The notes under the pieces: generated by a model | Seen by the model: only the letters and a program-made list of their open reading frames with translations | The model's database searches: none | Told to the model about the DNA's origin: nothing | Shown here: positions 43,844 to 53,099 of the stretch, one piece after another | How positions within the stretch are numbered: position 1 is the first letter of the stretch | Layout: each line of letters opens with the position of its first letter | Source of the DNA: Haloplanus sp. GDY1 | GTDB lineage: Archaea; Halobacteriota; Halobacteria; Halobacteriales; Haloferacaceae | Direction: 5' to 3' | DNA: 64,000 bases | NCBI RefSeq assembly: GCF_023703775.1 | Contig: NZ_CP098514.1 | Coordinates: 1,240,001-1,304,000, forward strand | Made by a program: the position numbers and the translations under genes

Positions 43844-44914
43844 ATGTACGGATCATCGCGTTCGCGCGGCGTGTCGCGGCGGGCCGCGCTCGGACTCGCG
43901 GGGAGTTGTGTCGTTGGGATGGCCGGCTGTCTCGGCAGCGCTGGAAGTGGCGGCGACGGTCCGGCCGACACCGTCGTCCAGTACAACGCGGTCAATGGCT
44001 GGGCGAACTATCAGACGATTCGGAACACGTTCACCGAGCAGACGGGGATCGACTTCCCCGAGGACACGAAAAACAGCGGGCAGACGCTCAACGCCCTCAC
44101 AAACGAGCAGGACAACCCACAGGCCGACGCCGCCTACATGGGGATCACGGACGCCATCAAGGCGGACAGCCGGGGACTGTGTGCTCCCTACGAGGTCACG
44201 GGCTTCGACGAGATTCCGGATCAGCTGAAACACCCGGACGGTAACTGGTTCTCGAACCACTACGCCACGGTCGGCTGGGCGGTCAACACCGGCGCCGTCG
44301 ACGAGCCACCGGAGACGTGGGAGGACCTCCTCGACGAGCGATTCGAGAACGGCATCGGCCTGTACAATCCGGACTCGGCGTTCAACGGCTTCATCAACTT
44401 CGTCAACGCGAACCTCGCCATGGGCGGGTCGCTCGACGACTTCGATCCCGGCATCCAGTTCTTCAGCGATCTCCAGAGCCGTGGCAACATCGCGACGATG
44501 CCGAAACAGGGCGTCGTGACGAGTTTCTTCAAGGGTGAAATTCCGGTCCTGCTGGCCTACGACTTCAACGCCTACATGGCGAAATACCAAAGCGACCTCT
44601 CCCCCGACGAGGTGAAGGTCGTCGTGCCGTCGGACCTCTCGGTACAGGTCCCCTACACGCTGAATCTGGTGGCCGACGCCCCGCGCCCCGAGGCCGGCAA
44701 GCGGTGTCTCGACTTCCAGTTGAGCGACCAAGGGCAGAAGATATTCGCGCGGGCGTTCGTCAATCCCATCCGGCCGAGCGTCGAACTGCCGAGCGAGGTG
44801 CAAGAGCGGAAGCTCCCCCAGAGCGCCTACGAGGCGTCCGAGCCCATCGACTACACGAAACTGGAGTCGAACCAGCAGCGGGCGCGGTCCCGGTTCGTCG
44901 GCGAGATACTGTAA
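43844..44914 (+). CDS. ABC transporter substrate-binding lipoprotein
   Basis: A 356-residue extracellular binding protein. SRRAALGLAGSCVVGMAGC has a twin-arginine and a lipobox ending at about C29, so the mature protein is Tat-exported and lipid-anchored. The rest (TVVQYNAVNGWANYQTIRNT, PPETWEDLLDERF, GVVTSFFKGEIPVLLAYDFN) matches the periplasmic-binding fold type that binds iron, thiamine, spermidine or phosphonates. The stop overlaps the permease start (TAATG). The phosphoesterase at the end of the operon suggests a phosphorylated or phosphonate substrate. Confidence 0.82.
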   Translation: MYGSSRSRGVSRRAALGLAGSCVVGMAGCLGSAGSGGDGPADTVVQYNAVNGWANYQTIRNTFTEQTGIDFPEDTKNSGQTLNALTNEQDNPQADAAYMGITDAIKADSRGLCAPYEVTGFDEIPDQLKHPDGNWFSNHYATVGWAVNTGAVDEPPETWEDLLDERFENGIGLYNPDSAFNGFINFVNANLAMGGSLDDFDPGIQFFSDLQSRGNIATMPKQGVVTSFFKGEIPVLLAYDFNAYMAKYQSDLSPDEVKVVVPSDLSVQVPYTLNLVADAPRPEAGKRCLDFQLSDQGQKIFARAFVNPIRPSVELPSEVQERKLPQSAYEASEPIDYTKLESNQQRARSRFVGEIL

Positions 44915-45804
44915 TGTCGGATCACGCCGACGACCACCCGGCGTTCGCGTGGCGACGCCCCGACGTGTCGTGGCGCCGGCGGCTCGACGATCTGCTCCCC
45001 TGGCTGCTCAGCGGCCCGCTCGTGGCGCTGTACGCCCTCTTTCTCGGCCTGCCGCTGCTCAGATTGGTCCGGCTGAGCCTCGACGACGAGGCGTGGATCG
45101 GCGCGAACTACGCCGCCGTGTTCCTCGACCCCACCTACCGGACGGCGCTCGTCACCAGCCTCGCCATCGCGGCTCTCGTCACCGCCGTCGCCGTCGTCCT
45201 CGGTCTGTTCATGGCGTATTTCATCGCCCGGCGGGACCTGCCGGGCGAGCGGGTCATCGTGGCCGTCATCTCGTTTCCCATCAGCCTCCCCGGCATCCTC
45301 GTCGCGTGGGCGGTCATCGTTCTCGTTGGCCGGACGGGCGTGCTGACGCGGGCGGCCGCGGCCGTGACAGGCGGCGACCCGTCGGGGTACAGCGTCGCGT
45401 TCGGCCTCGTCGGACTTCTCATCGGCTACGTCTACTTCACGCTCCCCCGGACGACGATGTCGCTCGTCGGCGCTATCGAGAAGGTGGACCCGACCGTCGA
45501 GGAGGCGGCGCGGTCACTCGGCGCGTCGCCCCGACAGACGTTCCGCCACGTCACCCTTCCGGCCATCCTTCCGGGCATCGCCTCCGCCGTCGTCCTGGCG
45601 TTCAGCGTCTCGATGGCCGCCTTCGGGACGGCGCTCCTCCTCGCCAGCGGCACCGTCGACATCCTCCCGCTGAAGATATACAGCGTCATCCTCGGGACGT
45701 ACGACTACGGCGCCGGATCCGCGATGGCCATCGTCCTCACGGCCATCACGGTGGGGGTCATCTACGGCTACGCGCGGCTGTTCGGAGGGGCGGTGTATGA
45801 GTGA
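44914..45804 (+). CDS. ABC transporter permease
   Basis: A 296-residue inner-membrane permease with six spans; the coupling-loop EAA motif is EEAARSLGASPRQTFRHVTLP (about 191-211; key EAA...G residues present). Its order after the binding protein and before a second permease is typical of spermidine/iron/phosphonate importers with two unlike permeases. It overlaps the previous stop by one base and the next gene by 8 bases. Confidence 0.88.
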   Translation: MSDHADDHPAFAWRRPDVSWRRRLDDLLPWLLSGPLVALYALFLGLPLLRLVRLSLDDEAWIGANYAAVFLDPTYRTALVTSLAIAALVTAVAVVLGLFMAYFIARRDLPGERVIVAVISFPISLPGILVAWAVIVLVGRTGVLTRAAAAVTGGDPSGYSVAFGLVGLLIGYVYFTLPRTTMSLVGAIEKVDPTVEEAARSLGASPRQTFRHVTLPAILPGIASAVVLAFSVSMAAFGTALLLASGTVDILPLKIYSVILGTYDYGAGSAMAIVLTAITVGVIYGYARLFGGAVYE

Positions 45805-46630
45805 GCGATCCCGTCGCGGGCAGTCGGTCGACGTGGGGTTGGCGGCGTTTTACGTCGTCTGTATCGCCGTCCTCGCGTTCATCCTGTTGCCCCTCCTGAC
45901 CATCCTGTTTCACTCGGTCGGCGGGTCGCTCTCCGGGCGATCACTCGGGTCGCTGACGCTCGCTCACTACGCCGGCGCCCTGGCCACCAACCTCGACCCG
46001 CTGCTGTTGAGCCTGCAGGTCGCACTCCTCACCACCGTCGTCGCGACCCTCGTCGGCGTACCAGCGGGGTACACGCTGGTCCGCTACGACTTCGCGTTCG
46101 TCGACCTGCTGCGGGAACTAACCGTCCTCCCGATGGCGATTCCGGGGATCGTCGTCGGCATCGGCATCGTCCGGGTGTGGGGAGTGCCCCGGTTCGGGGT
46201 CGACCTCGCCGGATCGACGGCGCTGATCGCGTGTGCGCACGTCCTGTTTACCGTCCCCTTCATCGTCCAAACGACCATGTCGACGCTCGAATCCATCGAC
46301 TACCGACGGCTAGAAGAGAGCGCCCGCGCCCTCGGAGCGGGCTGGGTCGAGACGTTCCTGTACGTCGTCGTTCCGAACATCTATCGCGGCGTCGTGGCAG
46401 GCGCGATAATGGTGTTCGCGCTGTCGATGGGCGAGTTCAACATCACGTTCTTCATCTACGCGACGGGGAACGCGACGCTCCCCATCGCCCTGTTCGGCGG
46501 GTTCAGAACCGCGAGCGTGGGACAGGCGAGCGCGCTCGCCTCGCTGTTCGTGGGCATCGTCGTCCTGTCGCTCGTCGTGTTCCAGATGGTGTCCGACCAG
46601 CGGATCCACGAGACGGGAGGGAACGCGTGA
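45797..46630 (+). CDS. ABC transporter permease
   Basis: A 277-residue second permease with six spans and the EAA loop EESARALGAGWVETFLYVVVP (about 174-194). The N terminus is short and positively charged (MSERSRRGQS), consistent with the positive-inside rule. GTGA overlap with the ATPase gene means translation is coupled. It forms a heterodimeric channel with the preceding permease. Confidence 0.88.
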   Translation: MSERSRRGQSVDVGLAAFYVVCIAVLAFILLPLLTILFHSVGGSLSGRSLGSLTLAHYAGALATNLDPLLLSLQVALLTTVVATLVGVPAGYTLVRYDFAFVDLLRELTVLPMAIPGIVVGIGIVRVWGVPRFGVDLAGSTALIACAHVLFTVPFIVQTTMSTLESIDYRRLEESARALGAGWVETFLYVVVPNIYRGVVAGAIMVFALSMGEFNITFFIYATGNATLPIALFGGFRTASVGQASALASLFVGIVVLSLVVFQMVSDQRIHETGGNA

Positions 46631-47640
46631 CCCGCGTCACCGTCGAGAGCGTCACGAAGGCGTTCGGGTCGGACGTCGCCGTCGACGACGTGTCGCTGAC
46701 GGTTCGCGACGGGGAGATACTCGGGCTCGTCGGCCCGTCGGGCTGTGGGAAGACGACGACGCTTCGGACCATCGCGGGGTTCGAGGCGCCGACGCAGGGA
46801 CGGGTATGCTTCGGCGACACGGACGTCACGGCCGTCCCGCCGGACGAGCGCAACGTCGGTCTGCTGTTCCAGTCGAACGCGCTGTTCGACAACATGAGCG
46901 TCGTCGAGAACGTCGCGTTCGGCCTCCGGATGCAGGGCGTCCCGGAACCCGACAGGCACGAGCGCGCCCGGACGCTGCTCGACATGCTCGACATCGCCGA
47001 CCTAGCCGACAGGGATCCCCGCCGGCTCTCGGGCGGCCAGCAACAGCGGGTGGAACTCGCTCGGGCGCTCGCTCCCGAGCCCCGAGTCCTCCTGCTTGAC
47101 GAGCCAATGACTGGTCTGGACGCGAAGCTCAAGCGCCAGCTCCGACCCGAACTCGGCGCGCTCCTCGATGATCTCGGCGTCACGACGCTGTACGTCACTC
47201 ATGACCAGCGGGAGGCGATGGCTACGTGTGACCGCATCGCCGTGATGAACGACGGCCGGATCGAGCAGGTGGGTGCACCCGAGACGATCTACGAGCGGCC
47301 GGCCAACGAGTTCGTCGCCAGTTTCATCGGGACGACGAACCTGCTCGACGCCGCGGCCGAGGGTGAGGCCCTCGACCTCGGCTTCGCCACGCTGGACCGC
47401 CTGCCCGAGGGGACGACCGACCCGACCGTGGTGGCGCGGCCCGAGGCGTTCACGGTCGGCACGGGCGACATCGAGGCGACGGTGTCGGACGTGTTCTACT
47501 TCGGCGAGCGCCGGGAGGCCATCGTCGAAACAGACGACGGGACGACCCTGACGGTCCGCCCGGACGACACGAGCCTGGCCGCCGACGAGCGCGTCCACCT
47601 CGCCGTCGATACCGACCGCCTCCACGTCATCGACTCGTGA
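46627..47640 (+). CDS. ABC transporter ATP-binding protein
   Basis: A 337-residue ATPase. Walker A GPSGCGKTT is at 36-44, the Q-loop is in LLFQSNALF, the signature LSGGQQQRVELARAL is at about 135-149, Walker B VLLLDEP at about 156-162 and the H-loop in YVTHDQ. A C-terminal TOBE-like regulatory domain (about 240-337, containing VVARPEAFTVG) follows. The start is GTG at 46627, overlapping the previous stop. The protein resembles the PotA/FbpC group; substrate not predictable from it. Confidence 0.9.
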   Translation: MTRVTVESVTKAFGSDVAVDDVSLTVRDGEILGLVGPSGCGKTTTLRTIAGFEAPTQGRVCFGDTDVTAVPPDERNVGLLFQSNALFDNMSVVENVAFGLRMQGVPEPDRHERARTLLDMLDIADLADRDPRRLSGGQQQRVELARALAPEPRVLLLDEPMTGLDAKLKRQLRPELGALLDDLGVTTLYVTHDQREAMATCDRIAVMNDGRIEQVGAPETIYERPANEFVASFIGTTNLLDAAAEGEALDLGFATLDRLPEGTTDPTVVARPEAFTVGTGDIEATVSDVFYFGERREAIVETDDGTTLTVRPDDTSLAADERVHLAVDTDRLHVIDS

Positions 47641-48587
47641 CGGGCGCACGACGCCGGCTGACGGTCCGGGCGGGTGGGACCCCGCGGACGCTCGCCACGC
47701 TCCGGCGGCCGCGGGCGTCGCCCCCAGTCACGATCGGCGTCATTGCCGACCCGCACGTGGCGACGCGGGCGACCGGCACCTGGAAGGCGTACCACCGCAC
47801 CACGGCGTTCCTTCGGCGGGCCGTGCGGACGCTGAACGAGGCTGACGTCGACGCCGTCCTCGTCGCCGGCGACCTCACGAAGGACGGCGAGCGGCGGAAC
47901 TTCGAGGCGTTCGACGCCGCCGTCGCCGGCCTCGACGCCCCGACAGTGGTCATCCCCGGCAACCACGACGTCCCGAAGGCAGACGACGGCGGCGACAGCC
48001 TGCCGATTCGAGCGTTCGAGCGACGGTACGCGCCCGGCGGCTACCCGCTCGTCGCCCGCATCGGCCCGGTCACGCTCGTCTGCCTGAACAGCGCGGCGCT
48101 CCCGGACGGATCGCTCCGGGAGACGACCGGCGGCGCGGTGTCGCGGGCACAGCGCGCCCGTCTCCCGGCCGTCCTCGACTCGGCGGAGACGCCCGTCGTC
48201 GCCCTCCATCACACCCTCGGGCCGCTGGACGCCCACGACGGCCACGATCGGTGGTCGACGTTCCCGGTCCGCGGATGGGCGTCGCTCCGCCGGACGCTCG
48301 CGATCCACGACGTCCCGCTGGCGCTGACTGCCCACCACCACGTCCCCGCGGCGACGACACGGACGGGCGTCAGGGAGGTCGTCGCGCCGCCCGCGTGTTC
48401 GGTGCCACACGCCGTCACAACGGTCGCCATCGGACCGCGGGGGACGTGGATCCGCACCCACCCGCTGGCGACGGGCGCGGAGGTGGCCGAGAGCTATCGG
48501 ACGGCGATGATCGACGGCGGCCTCGGGGCACGAATCGTGCGCCTCGCCACCGACGCCGTGCGTCGATTCCCGCTCGTCGAGGACTGA
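47637..48587 (+). CDS. Calcineurin-like metallophosphoesterase
   Basis: A 316-residue phosphoesterase with the full metal set: D38 and H40 (IADPHV), D79 (AGDLTKDG), N109 and H110 (IPGNHD), a histidine in ALHHTLGP and the double His in TAHHHVP. The CpdA/GpdQ group hydrolyses cyclic nucleotides or glycerophosphodiesters. The start GTG at 47637 overlaps the ATPase stop by GTGA, so it is the last gene of the importer operon. No signal peptide, so it would act on an imported phosphodiester inside the cell. The first 30 Arg-rich residues are not part of the usual fold. Confidence 0.85.
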   Translation: MTGARRRLTVRAGGTPRTLATLRRPRASPPVTIGVIADPHVATRATGTWKAYHRTTAFLRRAVRTLNEADVDAVLVAGDLTKDGERRNFEAFDAAVAGLDAPTVVIPGNHDVPKADDGGDSLPIRAFERRYAPGGYPLVARIGPVTLVCLNSAALPDGSLRETTGGAVSRAQRARLPAVLDSAETPVVALHHTLGPLDAHDGHDRWSTFPVRGWASLRRTLAIHDVPLALTAHHHVPAATTRTGVREVVAPPACSVPHAVTTVAIGPRGTWIRTHPLATGAEVAESYRTAMIDGGLGARIVRLATDAVRRFPLVED

Positions 48588-48649
48588 CGGGACGGGACGG
48601 GACTACAGAAGGGTCGTCGCGGTGCCCCGCCGCTCGGGATGGATCGTCT

Positions 48650-48934
48650 TCAGTCGATGTGGCCCTCGCGGCGCAGCTGCTCGGCGTCCTGCCCCGAGTA
48701 GCGCCACTCGATGTTCGCCTTCTCGTCCTGCCAGTCCCACGGTTCGACGAGGACCACGTCGCCCTCGTTGATCCAGGTGCGGTACTTCATGCGGCCGGGG
48801 ATGCGGCCCATGCGGTTCTCGCCGTCCTCACAGCGGACGCGGACGTGATTCCCGCCGTTGTGTTCCGTTACCACCGCGAACAGCTCGTCGTCGTCGGGCA
48901 TTCGGAGGTTCCGACGCCCCGTCTCTTCACTCAT
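48650..48934 (-). CDS. eif1A: Translation initiation factor eIF1A
   Basis: A 94-residue archaeal aIF1A: an acidic N-terminal tail, then the S1-like OB fold with [36 protein letters not shown] and [10 protein letters not shown]. It binds the ribosomal A site and helps place initiator tRNA, which is itself encoded at 21221 in this window. Length and motifs are standard. Confidence 0.95.
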   Translation of the reverse strand: MSEETGRRNLRMPDDDELFAVVTEHNGGNHVRVRCEDGENRMGRIPGRMKYRTWINEGDVVLVEPWDWQDEKANIEWRYSGQDAEQLRREGHID

Positions 48935-49050
48935 ACCCGTACTTCGCGTCGCGCACGGTTAAGTCATCGGAGACGCCCGCTAACGTGTCCCACGCGAGGT
49001 CGTGACTCGACACCCGCAACCTTACGTCCCCGGCGCCGAAGGTTCGGCCG

Positions 49051-50073
49051 ATGCGTGCCGCTGCCTTCACCGAACTGACCGGACCGGACGGCGTGAGCGT
49101 CGTCAACCAGCCGACCCCCGAGCCCGGACGCGGCGAGGCGGTCGTCGACGTCGAGGCCTGCTCGATCAACCACCACGACCTCTGGATTCTGAACGGCGAG
49201 TCGTCGATGGTCGACCCGACCGACCTCCCCTTCGTCAGCGGCCTCGACGTCGCGGGCACCGTCAGCGACGTCGGCGAGGGCGTCACCGGCGTGGAACCGG
49301 GTGACCGGGTGGTTCTCTGCCCGAACGAGACGTGTGGCACCTGCCGGTTCTGCCGGGAGGGCCCCGAGAACCTCTGTGCGGACTACTCGCTGTACCACGG
49401 TGGCCTCGCGGAGTCGGCCCGCGTCGAGGCGTCGCGGCTGCTCCGCCTGCCCGACGGCGTCGACGCGACGACCGCCGCCGCACTCCCGACGGCGTATCTG
49501 ACCGCCTACCACATGCTCCGCCGGGCCGAGGTCGAACCCGGCGACCTGCTCTTCGTCCCCGGAGCGACGGGGGGCGTCGGCGTCGCCGCCGTCCAGCTCG
49601 CGACGCTCCAAGGCGTCCGGACCGTCGGCACCTCGTCCTCGGCGTCGAAACTGGAGACGCTCGCGGACCTCGGTGCCGATCACACGATCAAGGGGACCGA
49701 CCCCGAGACGCTCCGGTCGGCCGTCGCCGACGTCGGACGGCCGGACGCCGTACTCAACCACCTCGGCGGCGCCTACACCGGCCTCGGACTGGACGTGATG
49801 CGCCGCGGGGGGCGGATGGTCGTCTGCGGTCGGACCGCCGGGGCCACCTCCGAGATCGACGTGCCGGACCTGTTCCTCGGCCACAAGCGCGTCATCGGGA
49901 GCACGATGGGGACGCAGGCCGACCTGGAACGGCTGGTCGACCTGGTGGCGAGCGGCGACCTGTCGCCGCGGATCGACCGGACCTTCCCCCTCGAAGAGAC
50001 CGGTGCCGCCTTCGCGACGATGCAGGAGCGCGACACGCTCGGCAAACTCGTCGTCACGACATCGTCTCGGTGA
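49051..50073 (+). CDS. Zinc-dependent alcohol dehydrogenase (MDR)
   Basis: A 340-residue medium-chain dehydrogenase. The catalytic zinc cysteine is in ACSINHHD (about C37), the structural zinc loop contains ETCGTCRFCREGPENLC with four cysteines, and the NAD(P) site has GATGGVGVAAVQLA. Substrate alcohol or quinone unknown. The ATG at 49051 is well supported. The 3' end overlaps the convergent K+ channel gene by 20 bases, so antisense transcription could link the two. Confidence 0.9.
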   Translation: MRAAAFTELTGPDGVSVVNQPTPEPGRGEAVVDVEACSINHHDLWILNGESSMVDPTDLPFVSGLDVAGTVSDVGEGVTGVEPGDRVVLCPNETCGTCRFCREGPENLCADYSLYHGGLAESARVEASRLLRLPDGVDATTAAALPTAYLTAYHMLRRAEVEPGDLLFVPGATGGVGVAAVQLATLQGVRTVGTSSSASKLETLADLGADHTIKGTDPETLRSAVADVGRPDAVLNHLGGAYTGLGLDVMRRGGRMVVCGRTAGATSEIDVPDLFLGHKRVIGSTMGTQADLERLVDLVASGDLSPRIDRTFPLEETGAAFATMQERDTLGKLVVTTSSR

Positions 50074-51688
50074 ACCGGTTGGTCCCCTCGTCGGTGCCGG
50101 CGATGACGAGTTCGTCCCCCTCGCGGACCCGGAAATCCGGACCCAGGTCCGTCACCACCTCCCCGTCGCGCTCGACGCCGACGACGGTACACCCCGTCCT
50201 GGCGCGGACGTCCGCCTCGCCGAGCGTCCGACCGACGAGGTTGGGGGCGTGGGTCCGGACCACCTCGACCTGTTTGTCGAGCGAGATCACCTCCTCGTCC
50301 TCCAGGATCGTGGAGGCGAGCATCCGGCCGCTGACCGTCGCCAGGGAGAGGACGTAGTCCGCCCCGGCGCGGTACATCTTCTGGACGTTCTCGGTCTGCT
50401 CCGCGCGGGCGATCAGCTCTATCGACGGGTTCAGGTCCCGGACGACGAGGATGGCGAACTCGGTGAGGGTGTCGTCGGGGAGCGCGAGGATGACGGTGCG
50501 GGCGTCCTCGACGCCGGCCCGCGAGAGCGCCTCGGGGTCGGTGGCGTCGCCGACCACGTCGACGCCCGGCTCGTCGCGGAGGTCCATCACCTCGCTCGGG
50601 ACGCCCGCCGACGAGAGCGCCGTCGAGACGGTGGTGCCGACCTCGCCGCAGCCGACGACGAGCGTCTGTCCCCGGCCGAACCGGCGCACGTCCGACATCG
50701 TCAGATCCTTCAGCCGTTCGAGCTGATCCTCGTGGCCGCTGACCAGCAACACGGTGCCGTTGTCGAGGGTGGCGTCGGGGTCGGGCGGGCTCTCGAACTC
50801 CCCCCGGAACCACGCCCCGATGACGTTCGCGCCCGCACGCTCGCGAATGCCGCTCTCGGCGATGGTGCGTCCCACGAGGTCGCTCCCGCGCTGGATCGGG
50901 AGTTCCGCCACCTCGAAGTCCTCGCCGATCTCGATGGCCTCGCCGAGTTCCGTCGAGATGCCCGTGGTCACCTTCGAGGCGAGCCCCTCGCCAAGCAGCG
51001 CCCGGGGCGACAGCACGTCGTCGGCCCCGGCGAGGCGGTGGTACCGCTCGCGGTCCGGGTCGTCGACGACGCTCACCGTCCGGACGTCCTCCGCGACCTC
51101 CTTCGCGGTCAGGACGGTGCTCGTGTTCACGGGGTCGGAGTCGTCGGCGACGAGGCTCCGGGCCGCGGGGAGGCGCGCGGCCTCCAGGCCGTCGACCGAC
51201 TGGGGATCGGCGTGGATCACGTCGTAGCCCTCCTCGTAGAGGTCCCGCGCCCGGTCGCGGTCGGGTTCGAGGATCAGGTGGTCGACGCCCCACGAGTCGA
51301 GTTCCTCGACCAGCGTCTCGCCCCGCGGCGTGAGCGTGCAGATGACGACGTGGTCCGAGAGGCGCTCGTCGGCCGCCGCCGGCACCGTCGTCGAGATGGC
51401 CTGCTCGAACAGCGGGAAGACCAGCACCGGGAGGGCGAGGAAGATGAGTACCACGCCCGTCAGGTCCATGACGATGACGAGGACGTTCATCTCGGGGCTC
51501 GTCCACGGCGCGTCGGAGCCGAAGCCGGTGGTCGTGAACGTCTCGACGACGACCTGGAGCGCGTGCAGAAAGCTGATCGGCGACCCCTCGTAGACGCTCA
51601 TCCCGGCGTCGTACGCCGCCGCGTAGGCGACCATCACGGCCGCGAGGCCGACGACGTACTGCAGCGTCCGGCGCTGCCAGGTGTCCAT
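50054..51688 (-). CDS. Potassium channel with two RCK (TrkA) modules
   Basis: A 544-residue two-span K+ channel: spans at about 10-28 and 68-92 around a pore helix with filter TTTGFGS (52-58). It is followed by RCK-N/TrkA-C modules twice: the first (VVICTLTPRGETLVEEL) lacks the GxGxxG motif, the second has VVGCGEVGTTVSTAL with it intact. TrkA-C segments (SDLVGRTIAESGI and PNLVGRTLGEADV) close each module. Resembles MthK/Kch-type ligand-gated channels; ligand (Ca2+, nucleotide) unknown. Confidence 0.88.
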   Translation of the reverse strand: MDTWQRRTLQYVVGLAAVMVAYAAAYDAGMSVYEGSPISFLHALQVVVETFTTTGFGSDAPWTSPEMNVLVIVMDLTGVVLIFLALPVLVFPLFEQAISTTVPAAADERLSDHVVICTLTPRGETLVEELDSWGVDHLILEPDRDRARDLYEEGYDVIHADPQSVDGLEAARLPAARSLVADDSDPVNTSTVLTAKEVAEDVRTVSVVDDPDRERYHRLAGADDVLSPRALLGEGLASKVTTGISTELGEAIEIGEDFEVAELPIQRGSDLVGRTIAESGIRERAGANVIGAWFRGEFESPPDPDATLDNGTVLLVSGHEDQLERLKDLTMSDVRRFGRGQTLVVGCGEVGTTVSTALSSAGVPSEVMDLRDEPGVDVVGDATDPEALSRAGVEDARTVILALPDDTLTEFAILVVRDLNPSIELIARAEQTENVQKMYRAGADYVLSLATVSGRMLASTILEDEEVISLDKQVEVVRTHAPNLVGRTLGEADVRARTGCTVVGVERDGEVVTDLGPDFRVREGDELVIAGTDEGTNRFTETMS

Positions 51689-51691
51689 ACC

Positions 51692-53005
51692 TCATTCTGT
51701 GCGGTCGGTCGAATAAACCGTCCGCTCCGCGTTCGTGGCCGACCGACGGGCCACGCGACGGCGGAGAAAGAGGACCACCGTCGCACCCACGAGGACGGCG
51801 CCGCCGGCGACGCCGAACGTCCGCACGTACCCGCTCGCGGCCACCCACCCGCCGACGACGCTCCCCACGCCGCTGGAAAGCGTCGAGACGGCGCTGTACA
51901 CCCCGAGCGCCTCGCCGCGGACGATGGGCGGCGACAGGCGGGTGACGAGGGTGCCCGCCGAGACGGCGACCAGCGCCCACGACACCCCGATCACGACGAA
52001 GAGGAGGACGACGGGAGCCAGCAGGCCGCCGGACAGCGCGACGACGGGGAAGGCGACACCCCGGATGGCGAGGCCGCCGGCGTGGACCAGCGTCGCCTCG
52101 TAGCGCGCCGTGAGCGTCGCCGCCGCGCCGAAGCAGGCGGCCGCGGCGACGTTCAGGGCGAGATAGAGGCCGAAGACGCCGCCGTCGCCGACGCCGACGC
52201 TCGCGAGGTAGACCGGAAGCGGGGCGAAGAAGGCGCCGAACCCCGCGAACACGAGGGTGACGGCGGTGAAGAAGACGGCGAGTTCGGGTGTGAACCGGCG
52301 GACGAACCGCCGGGGATGGAGGCCGCGGGTGTCCATCCGCCGGGGCGTGAACGGGAAGCCCGCGCCGCGGACGCCGAAGCGTGACGCGTCCCGGATCGCC
52401 CGCCGCAGTCGCCGGGGCGCCGGATCGCGGCCCGGTCGGCCGTCGGCCGGCAGCGACCGGGCCGCGAGGAGACCGCCGGCACCGGCACTCGCCGCACACG
52501 CCAGACAGACGGCGCGCTGGGCGTCGGCCGCGGACAGCCCGAGTCGGTCGCCGGCGACGAGGACGAGGAAGCCGACGAGCAGGCCCAGCGCCCAGCCGAT
52601 CCCCTGTCCCTCGTTGAGGCGGGCGATCCGGTCGCTCCAGGCCGCCTCCGGTTCGTCGACGACGACCAGGAGCGTGAGGACGGGCACCGCGGCGGCGAAG
52701 GCGAGCCAGACGGCCGCGTTCGCGACGACGACGGCGGCGATGGACGAAAGCAGCGGCACGGCCGCGAGCGAGACGGTCACGACGCCAACGGCCGCGAGGA
52801 CGTAGCTCCGGCGGCGGCCAGTCCGGTCGCTCAGCCACCCCATCCCGAGGGCGCCGGGGGCGCCGGCGACCGCGGCCGCGGCCGCGAGGACGCCCAGCGT
52901 CGCCGGCCCGCCGCCCAGTTCCACCACGTACAGCGGCACGATCAGCGACGCGCCGCCGAGACCCAGCGAGACCAGCCCCCAAGCGTAGAGCCAGCGGTCG
53001 GACAC
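51692..53005 (-). CDS. Major facilitator superfamily transporter
   Basis: A 437-residue MFS protein with twelve spans and the motif A loop GMGWLSDRTGRRR after span two. A long Arg-rich central loop (about 195-245) links the halves. The GTG at 53005 (VSDRWLYAWG) is preferred to the upstream ATG at 53071 because a TATA box at 53030-53036 fits leaderless initiation there and the residues before it are not membrane-like. Substrate unknown; drug or metabolite efflux is common in the family. Confidence 0.82.
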   Translation of the reverse strand: MSDRWLYAWGLVSLGLGGASLIVPLYVVELGGGPATLGVLAAAAAVAGAPGALGMGWLSDRTGRRRSYVLAAVGVVTVSLAAVPLLSSIAAVVVANAAVWLAFAAAVPVLTLLVVVDEPEAAWSDRIARLNEGQGIGWALGLLVGFLVLVAGDRLGLSAADAQRAVCLACAASAGAGGLLAARSLPADGRPGRDPAPRRLRRAIRDASRFGVRGAGFPFTPRRMDTRGLHPRRFVRRFTPELAVFFTAVTLVFAGFGAFFAPLPVYLASVGVGDGGVFGLYLALNVAAAACFGAAATLTARYEATLVHAGGLAIRGVAFPVVALSGGLLAPVVLLFVVIGVSWALVAVSAGTLVTRLSPPIVRGEALGVYSAVSTLSSGVGSVVGGWVAASGYVRTFGVAGGAVLVGATVVLFLRRRVARRSATNAERTVYSTDRTE

Positions 53006-53029
53006 ACCGAAACGGTCCCCCGCCCGACA

Positions 53030-53036
53030 CTTATAC
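53030..53036 (-). promoter_or_regulatory. TATA box of MFS gene
   Basis: Minus-strand gtataag, about 28 bases before the GTG at 53005. It decides the start codon of the transporter. Confidence 0.5.
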
Positions 53037-53099
53037 CGCGCGGTCCTCGCTTCCGACGAGGGGACAACCATATGCCCCTGCCAGTCGACGTTCCCGGCT

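Noticed and set aside
53005-53071. Upstream ATG start of the MFS transporter at 53071
   Set aside because: The extra residues are charged and the TATA box at 53030-53036 would lie inside the coding region.
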